Below are positions 52,601-64,000 of a stretch of DNA of 64,000 nt, in pieces (the first letter of the stretch is position 1; each line of letters begins with the position of its first letter). The stretch is taken from the NCBI GenBank assembly GCA_019648995.1, contig BLXT01001042.1, forward strand, positions 1,421,841 through 1,485,840, given 5' to 3'. The stretch comes from Plakobranchus ocellatus. Lineage: Eukaryota > Mollusca > Gastropoda > Plakobranchidae. The translations under genes and the position numbers were made by a program. The notes below the pieces were generated by a model. It worked only from the letters and a program-made list of their open reading frames with translations, searched no databases and was not told the origin of the DNA.

Positions 52601-55600
52601 TTTTTGCACTGAAACTTGGCCTTGTGTGGGCCTTTGTGCTTCAAATAAACAGCAATTTGATTGGTAGTTATTGGTTCTAACCAATGAGATAGCACAACTC
52701 TTAGACGAGCTAGAGTTGAGAAAATTTCCATTGAATAGAGATAATTATAGACTGTGTTTTTTCAAAACAACCATCAGTCAGCACGTAATACTGGCAAGTG
52801 AGGTTGTATCATAACACAAGACATGTTAATGTTACTTCACTGTATGCAAGTGGGATTTTTGTGCACATTCTTATGTTCTAACCAAGAGCATCAATGGCAT
52901 AGGGTTGAATCATAACCGCAGGAACATGCCTCCTGGCATATCAATAAAGGAAGGTTACTTGCTTCCCTTGCACAGGGAGTTAAATAAAATTATGAAACAT
53001 AAACATATAACCAGGTCATGTCTATAAAAAGATATTGAAAATATTGTTCAGTACCATTTAGATCAGTAAATACTTTACAATGGTTGTTGACATTGAATTG
53101 ACCCAAAAGATAAAATAAGAGAGGATTTTTGTACATTGCGATTATTTAGGGATTTTAACGATAGCTGCCATGGCAGTGGAACTTATGGTCATTCACCAGG
53201 ATTTTTTCATGGGTAAAACGTAATGGTGGCAGGTCTTTTTTTTTTATGGGTGAAAGAACTTTCCGACAAAGGGTTTCTCATACTAAAGCAAATCCAAAGC
53301 CCAATTTTTGCAATATCCACCCTCCTCCCAAACTTCATTGGCTAGTAGTGACTAATGAGAAATTCCGATTGGCAGGCATTCCAGCCACAGCCAGAGACCT
53401 TACATCTATAAAGTAGCGATAATGTTACAACCTCATCTTACAAAAAAGAAGATTCTTTGTTTATTTTTGTATCTGAGCAATCCAAAGTTCCTCAACTTCA
53501 TTTCTTCCCTTAATGATTGCTTTTTTTCTTTTGTTTGTTCATGGCACATAATGCAGATCTTACTATTGGCACCAAAGCACTTTACAACTTATCACCTAAG
53601 ATTCTATATATAGGAGTCATACCAAAAAATTACCTGCAAAAATTCCACAAAATATTCTTTAACTTCAGCTTCTGGCACTTGTTCTTTGAATCTGTTAATA
53701 ACCTCTTGAAGATACATGGTGAGATGAGATGTAGACTGGAAGGCATTCTTAAAGGCATCTTGCTTCTGTTGTGCAAACACATCAAAGTCTTTGAGCAGAG
53801 TGCTGTGGATATTTTGGAAAATATTGAGCTATTTAAGGAAACTAGCAAGAGCACGATTGAATGTTGTATTTGCACAATGTCCTATCCAACAAAATAGAAA
53901 AACAAAATTAAAAAGATATTAAAGTTAAATGGGCCATAGTTTTCTCAAAAGCACACCCTTTGCAACATTTTCACTTGTTTCAAGCATGCAGAAATATGAA
54001 GTAAATTGCAATCTTTAAAAAAAATAGGAGACTTTCATTTAGAGTATCAGAATAAAATATAACTTCAGTCTGTATTATTCATTACCTATGTTTTTTGGGG
54101 ATGTTAGTCTTAACAATTTAGAAAAACAAGAGAAAATGAAAAAAAAAAAAAAGAAAACCCTGGATATCATTCATAAACAAAATCATGTGTTTAGGCCTAC
54201 GATTATGAAATGTTCCTCCTTGCATATTCATTATTTACTTACTATAAATGAATATGCATATATTTAAAGTAGTGCAATAGTATGTAAAAGAAAATGTTCT
54301 CTGTTCACTTGGAAAACCAAAATAATATATCCATGCTATCAAACTGAGATAATCAATGTTTTAATGATTCACTTCAATTTGAATTCTGTTGCAATCAATT
54401 ACATCATCCACGGTTTTGAAAAAAATGATAGTAGTGTTACAAGTTGTGATAAAGGATTTTTTCCTGCAGACAAACATATTTTTGGTTTTAAAAAATTACA
54501 TACCTAGAACTACATATTTTATTCAACCTTCTCCATTGGGGCAAAGGATGGATACCTCTTAACTCGGAAAAAATCCATCTCAATTAAGGGTTGTTTATTT
54601 ATTTACTTGTTTAATTGCATGTATATGTGCATACAAGCATTTCTCTACCTCTCTGTGCCCACAACATGTGGGAGAGGGAGAAAAAGATACTTTAAAATCC
54701 TTACCCCTTCATTTTAAGGTGAAACAACATATGAAATTAAGACCAAACACAGGTGGTTTCGGGCGATTTTTTCTTAAAAATATAAATTTTTCGGTTTTTG
54801 TCAAAAATGTTCATCAAACATCTTCTGAAATGAAGCCCTGTACACAAAAAAAAACGTCGATAAAGCGTAAATATTCTAAAAAACAACATTTCTGAGGCAT
54901 GGTCGGTCCCTTTTTTCGCTAAAATGTGAAAAAAAATGTGAAAAATGCCAACTTTGAGCTTTTAGATCTCTACCGTTGCCGCTACAAACTAAATCATATT
55001 TGGTATCATTGAAATCACCCATTCAAGAACTGAACGAATCAAGACTTGTTCTTCCTTATTTATCGTAAATTTTGTAGAAGTAGACCTAGATGTAGATTTA
55101 TTCTATGTCTAGAAATCAACTTGCTGTTGTGACTAAACAGATCTACATGCAGGGATGCCAGTGGCCTCTGACAAAAAAGCAGGAAACTTCACAGTATTAA
55201 ATAGCTTTCTCAAAGCTGTGGTTAAAGTATAATTGGCTCCTAAGTAATAAAAAATAAGGCAATAAGTCGTAAATCCTGTTAAAATCGGAAAATTAGCATC
55301 TCTGTAGATGTAGATCGAGATCTCTAGATTCGTGAGATTCTGGCTCCTAGTAAGAACTAGATCAGTGTCAGCACTAGGGAGGAGCCCCAACATGATAGCT
55401 GCCCCAAGGGAGAGGATTCCTTGTGCTGGTACTAGAGAGCCCTGCTGGCAGGACCAGTTGACCCAGCCCTGCACGATCACCAGCAGTCGTCATTTTTTAA
55501 TGCTGATGTCGCTCCTCACATCAAGAAGGTGTACGAGTGTCTAACAGACCCTGCCGTTCTTGCTTGCTGCCTCTTGGGCAAAACGCTAAACTCGAATGAG

Positions 55601-58600
55601 TCTTTGCATAGTGTGATATAGGCCAAATGCCCAAAGCACACCTTCTCTGGACTCCACAGTCACTTTTGGAGTAACGGTGGTGGTGGGTGAATACAATATG
55701 GGCTTTTCAGGCAGCCACCTCTTCTTCCAAGCATTTGGCTGTGCACTCACCTCTGCCACCATCTGCCTAGGCCAGAAGAGGGGCAAGACCAGAATAAGGA
55801 AGGCTGAGGCAGCTCATGAGGCACCAGCAAAAAGGAGACGTGCGCTGAGGAAACAGGCTCAGCAAGCTCAGCAGGATGCCATTAGAGCAGAAGGTGGCCC
55901 CTCTTATGTGCCCGGAGGATTTTGACTCTGTCCCCCTTTCTCTATGTAAGCCTATTAAAAAATTTTAAAATGTTTTAATTCATGCTTTATTATGGTTATT
56001 ATGTATTCCTTGTGTTTTTTTCAGTTTGTGTTGTGTGTTTCAAGTTTCATCTATATGTCAAAACGTTTTTTTTGTTTTTCTCATTTCGTCATTTTTAGCC
56101 TCCCACCCTATCTTGGGACAAGCCTTGTGCAACAAGTATTCATGTTACAGAGCTGAAAATTGGCATGGAGCACCTCAAGATAATAAACTGTGATCTCTAG
56201 AGAGGATTTTGTATTTACTGTGTTATAAAAAAAAATAATGGTCCTTATAAGCGTGATTTTTGTTACTCTACCCAATGGCATAAATGGAAAAACAGAAAAA
56301 AAAAAAATTTTGTCCCTTGTATTTCAGATAAGAAAAAATGCTTTTCTGCTTTTCTGCATATAAAATTTGAGGCTCCTGGATTAATAATTTTTAAAGTCCC
56401 AGTAAATACTTAAAATAGTGACAAAAATCCAAGATGGCCGCCGCTCAGGCCAAACTTTTAACAAAAAAAATTTTTTTCAGTCTATTTGCCATAAGCAGAC
56501 CTAATTCAATGTAACAAATCATTACAAATTCACATTTGTAAAGAAATACAAAAATTTTGCCTGAGCATGCCTACCTCCCCTTAAATGTGCTAGTTTCTTT
56601 TTTTTCATTTTTCTTTTTAATGCCTTGAAAAAAGTCATATGCAATTTGCTTCTGGAGAGCTTGTGATGAATTTTTTTTTTAGCAAAAATAAATCCTGCTA
56701 CATAAGATCATTTTTACTTATCAAAGGCATAACTCAGTCAACAATTGCCCCATCAACTTATAACTGGTACCCAGTGAAAAGCTTTATGCCTGGAATTTCT
56801 CAATGTACGCATTGAGCTATCATTCTATTTACCTAAATCATTAAGATGGCTGAAAATTCAATATCTTTTGAAATGAGGCAAACAGAAAACCTTAAACCTT
56901 GATCTTTATTATTTGTTTTTATTTTTCCTCACAATTTATAAATTTCTACAAACCACATGAGAAATGCCTCCTGGACTCTACGATAGAGGTAACATTCCAT
57001 CCACAGCCAGGCATCATCAAACCATCTGAGGCCCTCCCCCTTCACCTGCTCTGTGCGATGCATTTCATCCTCTTCTCTTTTCAGATTAAGCTTGAAAGAC
57101 AAAAAAAAATTAAGTTTGTATTTTGATCTCTTCAAACAAGGGATAGTAAATTAAAAGGTTGTTATTACTAATTACAAAACAGTAATTCCACAATACAACA
57201 ATTTCATAATGGAATGTTCAGGATCTTAGACTTTAGAGCCTTGTAAAAATGCTCTGTCAACCCATGTATACATACGATAAGCATCAAGTGACTGTAAAGA
57301 TTTTTTGCATAATTGAGATAGCGGCTGGTAAAAAAATTTCACCATTCCAACAAAACGTGTTTCACATCTACTACACAGTGCACTCCATTCAACAAAAACC
57401 TTTCCTCTGTCCTGGATATTTTTGTGTTACCTTTATCATATATAGGGATGTAAATGCCATTTTCAAAAATTCTCTGAAAATCAATTGCCGAGGACCAGGG
57501 GCCGTAAAGGCCCTGGTGGTGTCTAGGGGCAATGCCCCTTGTGGAGGGGTTCAGGGGGGCAAAACCCCACAATGAAACATGAACTAACATGTTTACTGTT
57601 CAATAACTGATCTGGATTTAGAATCTAGATTCTAGTCTAGATTACACTATATCTAGATAAGATGCGATAAAATCAGGTTTGAAGGTAATCAACTAAGTTA
57701 GGGATCGAGATCTCAACTAGAATCTAGATCTAGATATCTGGTTTTTCTTCCTAGATTCCACATTGAGACAACGCTAGAATCTAGCTAGGACTCCGTGAGT
57801 TCATTTCTTGCCTTGAGACTCAGTAGCAAAGCAGTTTATGATAAGAAGGCCTCGTTCATTAAACAATGAAAATACTTGATAAAATTACCTCTCAAAAAGA
57901 ATTTTAGCCTTGGCTAGGTTAGCCATCAAACCCAATTGTTTCAAACTTCCTATAGATAGACCAGAGCCTGCTTGAGCCTAGCATCATCCACCAGGCTCTC
58001 AATCCATTCAATTCATCACGGTGACGAAAACCACCCTAAAACTAAAAGTTTAGTTTTTCTCTATATGCTGCCTTTAGCAGCGAAAGGTGTGAAAATTTCC
58101 ACTTGATAAACGCCCAAAAAGTGAAGCTAAGGACTGCTCACCCTGACAACTGCTGATTTATGACTCTGCTCGTGAGGGAAGCAAGGGAAGATAACTGGTC
58201 AAATGAAAAGGGATTATTCTAGGTTTTATTCCCTCTTTTGTAATATTTAAACTATGAAGTGGATATTAACATTTGTCTTATGTACTTGTTTTTTAATTTT
58301 CCAACTTTAGTTTGGTCTTTATTTCATTCAAATCCGTTGGGAAGTAACAATTTTATGAACTCTTTTTCATCAAGTCTTGATTGTGATTTCAGAAGTTTTT
58401 TAATAAGTGAGTGCATTAATTAATACCTAATTGTCACTGTTTGCAGCCTGCGATTTTACTCTACCTTGCTATTTTGAAATCCATTTAAGATATCAGTTTC
58501 AATACCGTAAAAAGCAATCAAAAATGTAAAAAAGGGAAAGAGCTGTGCATCTTTGGACTTAGGCTTCTATAAATGGACTTCAAATGCTCAAATTAAAGTT

Positions 58601-61600
58601 GCTTATGAATATATCTCTTGGTCAATTTATAGATAAATAAGTAGCATATTTCTTCAGAGCCGAGGGTACAGTATTTGTTAACATACATAACAAAATATGC
58701 CAATGAAACGATTCCTAACATACCTTTAGTATTAAAATAATAATAATAACATTAAATTAACAAAAATTAAGAGAAATAGCTAAAGTTGAGAAAACTAACA
58801 CTAATCATTTATCATAATAATCAATCTGGGTCGATCAAAGAATAGGAAAGGCACAGGGAAAAACAAATAGCATATTATATGCCTTAATTAAAATATAAAA
58901 TGTAAATCTTTCCCTGACCAATAAGCTTGGCATTTATCTACCATTTGTGTGTTTCCTTTGAGTTTTGTTGTTAACCAGGCATCATAAAACACTTACAAAT
59001 GAACCACATTGATAGGTTACAGAACTTATGCAGACTATTGCTAGACGGTGCTTAAAGCGAGAACAAATAAGAAAATAAAGGCATCATATGCTGGTGATAA
59101 ATGTAATGCTTGTGAGGACGCTGTGTAACTGGATGAGGGTACACATATTTAGTATGTGCTTATATGGTGAGCAAGAAGAGGATAAATTCCATTCTACGAT
59201 AGTCAAAATAGAACACAGCGCAAGAGGTTTGCGACATGAGAGAACAAAAATGTCTTTAACAATAAAGACATTAATTTTACAGATCTCTTTGATACATTTA
59301 CAAAGAGTACAAAATCAGATAAGACAAACCGCTTTGTGTAGGATTTATTTAGCTATTTACACTCTACACTCTCACCTCCAACAATTAGTATCTTTATTAA
59401 CCATGCCACGAAACAAATGTCTTCTATCAACAACTTTATTCAGACATTTGAAAGGTGCCCGCAACACAAGACAAACGAATATCTGAGTCCACTTAATCCC
59501 CACACATTCCTGTTATCATTTTTCAAAAAAGGGTGTCTGAATCAAAACCACCCACTGACCTTCTCCTATTACATTTGAGGCTGGATCTTACAGCATTTTA
59601 ATACCAATTCTTTAGTGTTTCATTTTATACATATTCTAAGACAATCGCAAGCTGCATTTAAAAGTTATAAAAATTTTAACGAGCACGTTTTTTCCCTATC
59701 AGTTGAACGGAATTGCCTGTTTTCAAGCACTTGTAAGTAAATGATAACAACACACATGACATCATAAATTACATCTGAAAAAAACATCTTTTTCCTACTG
59801 CATGATTCAAAGTTGAAAAAAAGATTGCACTTAATTAAGGTCCTGTTTTAACCATTTCAAATTTATGATAAAACATAAAATTTCAAGCAGACACTGCATT
59901 GCAATTCTAGGCAGCGCAGGTAAAATTTTATGACCTGTGGCCGCGGCGCTGGCCTTAGCCTGATCCCCCATGAGTGGAGAAACGCCCGTGCTAATGGGAT
60001 TTTGCTCCATGAACTAAAAGTTGGGTAGTTAGTTGCCGTGCCATGTAGGTAATTTCACTTCTGGGTCAAGAACTATTAAGTTGTGAAAGCAGCGTCCAAG
60101 ATCTTTATCTGAACCTTTAGGAATTCTTACTTTTTCCGAAAATTTTCTCTGAAAATTCTAACGTTTGAATAGATTACTTCTATTTACAGAAAAGTATGGG
60201 CCTGGGCCAACTTCTAATCATGGAAATTGGAGTAATTGACAACACCAATGTGCATTAGGCCTATAATACATTACTTTAAAGGGCTTTCATTGGATTTATT
60301 CGTATTGTAATAAAAACAATTGATTTTGACAGTGATTGGACAGGATTAATTATAACAAAAATAAAGGCAAGTGAGTTATCACAAAAACAGGCATTATAGT
60401 GAGAAAATTTGAAATCAGAGAAAATCTCAGCTATTTACATGGAAAAATCAGTCACAAATCAATCATTATGATACTTGGTACTTTAAAAAAATCGCACGTC
60501 TATTACAAACATGTTTTGAGTAATGCTTACAATCCACCCACACTAGAAACAAATAGTACTAGTAGACTTTATATTTTATGGCTGCATTTCTAAATAATAA
60601 ATGTTAATATGCTTTATCTAACTTCCAATGACCCTTTTATTAAATATCAGCTAGTGGCAATAATAACAAAGATTCTTTTTATACACATAAATTATTTTTT
60701 AAAAGCCATTTGATTAAACTAGGAATGCAAACTATGGTAAAATAAACAAAAGAATAGTGTTAAAAGCAACATTACAGCACTTAAGGCTGACATTTGTGCA
60801 GAAACATCTCATCTACTTGATTGAGAGGGGTTTTATTAGGTATTATCTTCACCCTATTATACTAACCTGTTTTTCCAGTTGAGCATTCCAAAGAGGTGCA
60901 TCATGGCGAGAGTCTCTCAAGGGTTTGGCAGGTTTGTTGGTCATCACATCATGGCGAAGCTCTGATATTGCTCCGATCACAGCTTTTAATTCTTCTCGTG
61001 CTGCCTAAGGATGCAAAAGAATTAACGACCACTATCCTCAAAACTTTCTGTTTTTCAAAACCATGAAATAAATTAAACCAGCTTTGTATTGTCCTTCATA
61101 GCTATATCAAATTAATCAAACAAGACACTAAGTTTCGACAAAAACTGAAATCCTTTTTTTTTAGAAACTTTCAAAAAAGCTGGCATTTTAAAATCTTTCT
61201 GATTTCTTTGTCATCCATAATTCATCTCTTTTAAAAACAGAGACAATTGGGGAGCAGGATTAAGAACAATTTAATCCTCATAAAACCACAAGCTTTGAAA
61301 AAGCATCAAAATATTTGCGTATACAGTTTATCTATAGATTTCACAGCAATAGCATAGGGAAAAAAAGAGGATACATTGCATATTTCTTGATACCAGCTAA
61401 ATGAGTCAAATTTCACACATGAAAAGCTTTTGAAAAAAGAAGGAATTTGAAGTTGTTTTTCACTTTGAACAGCTTTTAAAAAATTTCTATCAAGTTTAAG
61501 GAATTGTAATCTTAAGCTATTTCAAAGATCAAAAATGTTCAGTGCATATATTATGACTCCTTTAGTCTAGTCTGAAGATATATGTGTAGCATTGCTGTAA

Positions 61601-63825
61601 AAAAATGAAATGTTCTGCTGAAAAATGAGCCATGTAAAAATAGGCTTCATACTTTCCAGAGATCACCCACCACAGACATTGAATAATTTCAAACGTTGCG
61701 AGATGCTCCCAAAGAAAATCTGGATGTAAAAAATTGACAATTTTGACAAAGCACCAGCTATTTATGACACTTATTCCTACAGCCTGACATGTCATTTTGA
61801 GGTGTCATTATCAGATGTGTGTATCTTAATAATCTTCAAATGTTTTCAAAAGCTACCTGTTTTTAATGTTTAGATTTTTTTGTCTTAATTACATATTATG
61901 CATTTGTGTTTATTTATTGTTTTTTGTACTGTTTTGATTAGAATTTAACCTTTAATAATGTTGATTATTCATAACCAATGCAATGGATTGAACATAATTT
62001 TTTTTTAAAACTCTTTTTTAAAAAAGACTAAACTAGGCACTTTAGCGATAAAAAAAATGAAATAATTTAGTTTTGATTTTATTTTGAACGTTTAATTATG
62101 TTGATTGAATTATAGCTATCCAGTAAATTAAATTGAATTTTTTTTTTTTTTTTGATAGTAGACTGAAGTTAGCACCTTGTAAATTAAAAAGAAAATAATA
62201 ATAAAACAATTCTCTTAGAATGTTATTATATCTTTTCTACTCATAATATCCAAACAAAAAGATAGTCCTTTGTACACCAATGATTGAGGAGGTTATCACA
62301 ATTTTATTTTCAAATTTTAAATGAACTCCATTTTAATTCAGACATTATACATTACTCTTTTGTCTTTTTTTTCTATGTACATAATTATATATATCTATAT
62401 AATGTGATTTTTGTTATCATTTATTTTTATTATCGTTTCCAAATATACATACAATATATATAATATATAATTTTTTGTTGTGCTTTTTTTTTCATTTTTA
62501 ACCTGATTAAATTAAATTGATTGATAGTTTGAGCATAAACTTGTGATCACCAGCTGCGCAAATTAAGCAAATTTGAATGTCCTTTAATTAAATTACCTCT
62601 CCACCATATTCTTTTGTGATGTGTAGTTTATTTCTTGTGAGGTGGTCAACAATCTTTGACAGAATGACAGGTATTCGATCTTTCATAGTCGGGTATGCAA
62701 AGGAGCTGTAAAATATTTTTTTTTCTCATTAAATACATAATTAAAATCAAATGTAAATATTCAAAGCATTAAATACATAATCATAATCAAATGTGAATAT
62801 TCAAAATCAAATTTTCAAAGGATATTTTTTCAGTGTATTGCAGATATCACCTTAGTCAATGCGGTCCACAATTGATAATGTGACTTGTGAGTAGGTTTTA
62901 CCATGCATAAGTAAGTCACAGTATGGTGGATATTAAAATTTGATGTAAATATTTCTTCTTGGATTGGGGTTATACTTGACCAAATTTTGAACTTTAACAA
63001 CATTATTTTAAAAAATATGTATATTGGTAGTCTAACTATCTTAAATGTTTTGCGTTTTAAAAAAAAAAAAAATTTAATCTAATTTTATCCTTCTCTTCTT
63101 TTGAGTACATGTTCTACTCTTATAGCAATCTTGTCAATGTACACCTAATATAATACGCAAAATTAGTTGAGTTCAACATCTGCCATACCCAAATGAAGAG
63201 CAGTATCATTTACAGACTTTGCACTGACAATACCTCTCTTCATTTCCCTACAGTAACATGCAGGCAAATCAATCTAAAACAGCAATTTAAGTACCGCCAA
63301 TAGAAATTGACTCATTATTACGACAAAGCACAAAATATTTGTGAAACTTTGTGCATGCCAAGATTGTGACAAGATTTTTATAAAACTTTGTTCCCAGTTT
63401 TTCACACTTTGCCGTTTAGTTTGTTAACAACCAGCCAGCTTGATTTCATTAATACTTCAAAAGTAAAAATTGTTAAACAACAAGGCAATCTTGAAATTAT
63501 TATTGAATTTTAAAACATGTTAACATTTATCCAAGTGTTTTTGACACTTTTGTCATTTAGTTTGTTAACAAACCAGCAGCTCGATTTCATTAATATTTTA
63601 AAAGTAAAAATTGTTGAACGACAAGGCAATCTTGAAATTATTATTGAATTTTAAAACATGTTAACATTTATGCAATCATAGCCATTTTGACATGCCTGCA
63701 AAACAAAGTTCCAGACTTAAAAAAAAAAAAAAATTAATTTCTATGACAAGACAAATATTATGATTAAATATATTTTACCTTGGGTCTTTAGCAGACAAAG
63801 GTGGAGGTGTCTTTGGTTGACTCAT
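46622..63825 (-). CDS. ARMT1: ARMT1 damage-control phosphatase (DUF89 family), complete, 7 coding exons
   Basis: Coding exons: 63825-63779, 62705-62597, 61004-60867, 57090-56954, 53802-53634, 50114-49943, 47217-46622. GT-AG boundaries and phases are consistent, giving 455 residues (human 441). It matches human ARMT1 throughout: SFAYPTMKDRIPVIL, PLWNAQLEKQ, ECYLYRRVQEAF, LQVSLWGNKCDLS, IVLDNAGFELVTDLCLA, IPWFVSDVT, LILFKGDLNYRKL and GFHPAPLCSLRTLKCD. Metal and phosphate residues of the family are kept: Asp265-Asn266, Asp303 and Lys377/Asp379. The enzyme is a metal-dependent phosphatase of fructose-1-phosphate and related sugar phosphates; the human protein was also reported to methylate glutamates of PCNA. 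The ATG at 63825 has an in-frame TAG upstream. The donor of exon 4 is uncertain by 3 bases. Introns 3-6 total about 12 kb and carry several transposon relics. Confidence 0.96.
47975..49225. mobile_element. Tigger/pogo-like Tc1-mariner element, 1251 bases, non-autonomous
   Basis: The left end CAGTCAAAACCTCAAAAGCC and the right end, read inward as CAGTGGAAACCTCATAATTC, are imperfect terminal inverted repeats. TA lies on both outer sides (47973-47974 and 49226-49227), the duplication expected for Tc1/mariner. TTCGAA or TTCGAA-like motifs recur near both ends. The middle (48150-48500) is GC-richer and holds a (CA)n tract at about 48635-48660, but no transposase frame was recognised. It lies in the last ARMT1 intron. 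Confidence 0.85.
50524..51224 (-). mobile_element. piggyBac-like element with internal deletion
   Basis: Exact 14-base inverted ends: CCTTTTGAGCCCTG at 50524-50537 and CAGGGCTCAAAAGG at 51207-51220. The right end is followed by TTAA, the piggyBac target site; the left TTAA is worn (TTTG-C). Read on the minus strand, the 5' end is followed after about 200 bases by a transposase-like N-terminus. At about 0.7 kb it is far shorter than an autonomous element (usually 2-3 kb). It lies in the ARMT1 intron between 50115 and 53633. Confidence 0.82.
50711..51007 (-). pseudogene. N-terminal piece of a piggyBac-type transposase
   Basis: The 98-codon frame begins MESDGEQPGPSGSKHRRKTL and has a long acidic low-complexity run (NDEDYPDSDLESISDNES), the usual look of a PGBD/piggyBac N-terminus. 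The catalytic DDD core and the C-terminal zinc region are absent, so it cannot act as a transposase. The acidic stretch is partly coded by a TCTAGATC-type repeat at 50802-50817. Confidence 0.6.
55470..55925 (+). pseudogene. Decayed transposase C-terminal fragment (Mutator-like style)
   Basis: A GC-richer block reads NADVAPHIKKVYECLTDPAV and LLGKTLNSNESLHSVI, followed by an in-frame TAG, a CPKHTF-type stretch, a frame change and then VVGEYNMGF, with a basic KRRRALRKQ segment ending GGPSYVPGGF. The order (NxNESLxSxIW, CPKxxF, basic tail, Y-x-x-G-x-F end) is that of a family of animal DNA-transposon proteins annotated with a Mutator-like transposase domain. That family name is from memory and tentative. 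It lies in the ARMT1 intron 53803-56953. Terminal repeats were not found. Confidence 0.55.
57495..57568. repeat. GC-rich cluster of three small hairpins
   Basis: In an AT-rich intron of ARMT1 three palindromes follow each other: CCAGGGGCCGTAAAGGCCCTGG (split here as stem CCAGGG-GCC with GGC-CCTGG) at 57495-57516, AGGGGCAATGCCCCT at 57525-57539, and GGGG...CCCC around TTCAGGGGGGCAAAA at 57546-57568. No tRNA or other RNA family was recognised. Confidence 0.7.
57600..57780. repeat. Cluster of TCTAGA/TAGATC motifs
   Basis: Overlapping TCTAGA, TAGATC and AGATCT words recur from 57608 to 57780, directly beside the GC-rich hairpin cluster. Similar short clusters occur throughout the window. Confidence 0.7.
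57781..60866. other. Remainder of ARMT1 intron 3, nothing recognised
   Basis: AT-rich intron sequence. The 132-codon plus-strand frame at 59088-59486 has no family motifs and no splice context that I can support. Confidence 0.5.
63395..63671 (+). repeat. Tandem duplication, two copies of a 141-base unit
   Basis: Sequence starting near CACACTTTGCCGTTTAG (63403) and running to GTTAACATTTAT (63530) repeats with an offset of 141 bases to 63671. The copies differ at only a few positions by eye, so the duplication looks recent. It lies in ARMT1 intron 1, less than 120 bases from the first-exon donor. Confidence 0.88.
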
Positions 63826-64000
63826 CGTTAAATTCAGGCAAAGCTTGTCTATTTTCAGAGGAAAAATTATAGAGATCTAGATAAGTATTTTCCAGGGGTT
63901 TGTCGTACCTATAATTTTAACTGCCTATTATTAGTGATCATAAATATAACGTACATAAAAAATAAGTAGGTAGTAAAATAATTAATGTGCTGCAGTGTCG

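Noticed and set aside
53517-53897. 126-codon plus-strand frame
   Set aside because: It lies antisense over ARMT1 exon 5 (53634-53802); the minus strand there matches the ARMT1 family.
59088-59486. 132-codon plus-strand frame in ARMT1 intron 3
   Set aside because: No motif, no convincing start context, and composition matches the intron.
1-64000. CRISPR arrays, bacterial operons, retrovirus-like elements
   Set aside because: No regularly spaced repeats, no operon-like coding, and no gag, protease, integrase or envelope motifs were seen; the reverse transcriptase pieces are of non-LTR type.

Overview
This is AT-rich animal DNA with long introns and many homopolymers. The proteins read as invertebrate orthologues. 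Scattered TCTAGATC-type motifs, tRNA-headed SINE-like pieces and the mix of LINE, Tigger-like and piggyBac-like relics suggest a mollusc, most likely a heterobranch gastropod. That placement is an inference from general look, not a search. No bacterial genes, CRISPR array or rRNA were seen.

Three host genes can be assembled exon by exon with GT-AG boundaries and consistent phases. (1) ZW10 lies on the minus strand, 12798 down to 1979: 10 coding exons, 789 codons plus stop, close to the 779 residues of human ZW10. (2) A glia maturation factor (GMFB/GMFG orthologue) lies on the plus strand, about 29526 to 35202: 6 exons giving 142 residues, the same as human GMFB, if the proposed ATG-only first exon is right. 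(3) ARMT1 (DUF89 damage-control phosphatase) lies on the minus strand, 63825 down to 46622: 7 coding exons, 455 residues. ZW10 and GMF are divergent across a 16.7-kb gap; GMF and ARMT1 converge across an 11-kb gap. A 15-codon exon-like piece at 608-655 (minus) may be the end of another, unidentified gene downstream of ZW10.

The three proteins do not form a pathway: ZW10 acts in the kinetochore RZZ and ER-Golgi NRZ complexes, GMF debranches Arp2/3 actin networks, and ARMT1 is a metal-dependent sugar-phosphate phosphatase. The arrangement looks like ordinary animal gene order.

The rest is intergenic or intronic DNA with repeats: an RTE-like LINE family present as separate 5' halves (15560-17485 and 41755-42140, both minus) and 3' halves (26886-27625 and 40840-41668, both plus); a long inverted repeat inside a diverged repeat module (27830-29100); a smaller foldback element (23131-23388); a 1.25-kb Tigger/pogo-like element with TA duplications (47975-49225), a piggyBac-like remnant (50524-51224) and a decayed transposase tail (55470-55925), all in ARMT1 introns; tRNA-derived SINE-like sequences; a GC-rich triple hairpin (57495-57568); and a 31-N gap inside a poly-A run of one LINE copy. 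I found no evidence for a new multi-gene system. The best leads are the inverted-repeat module, the reciprocal LINE halves, the GC-rich hairpin cluster and the orphan terminal exon.
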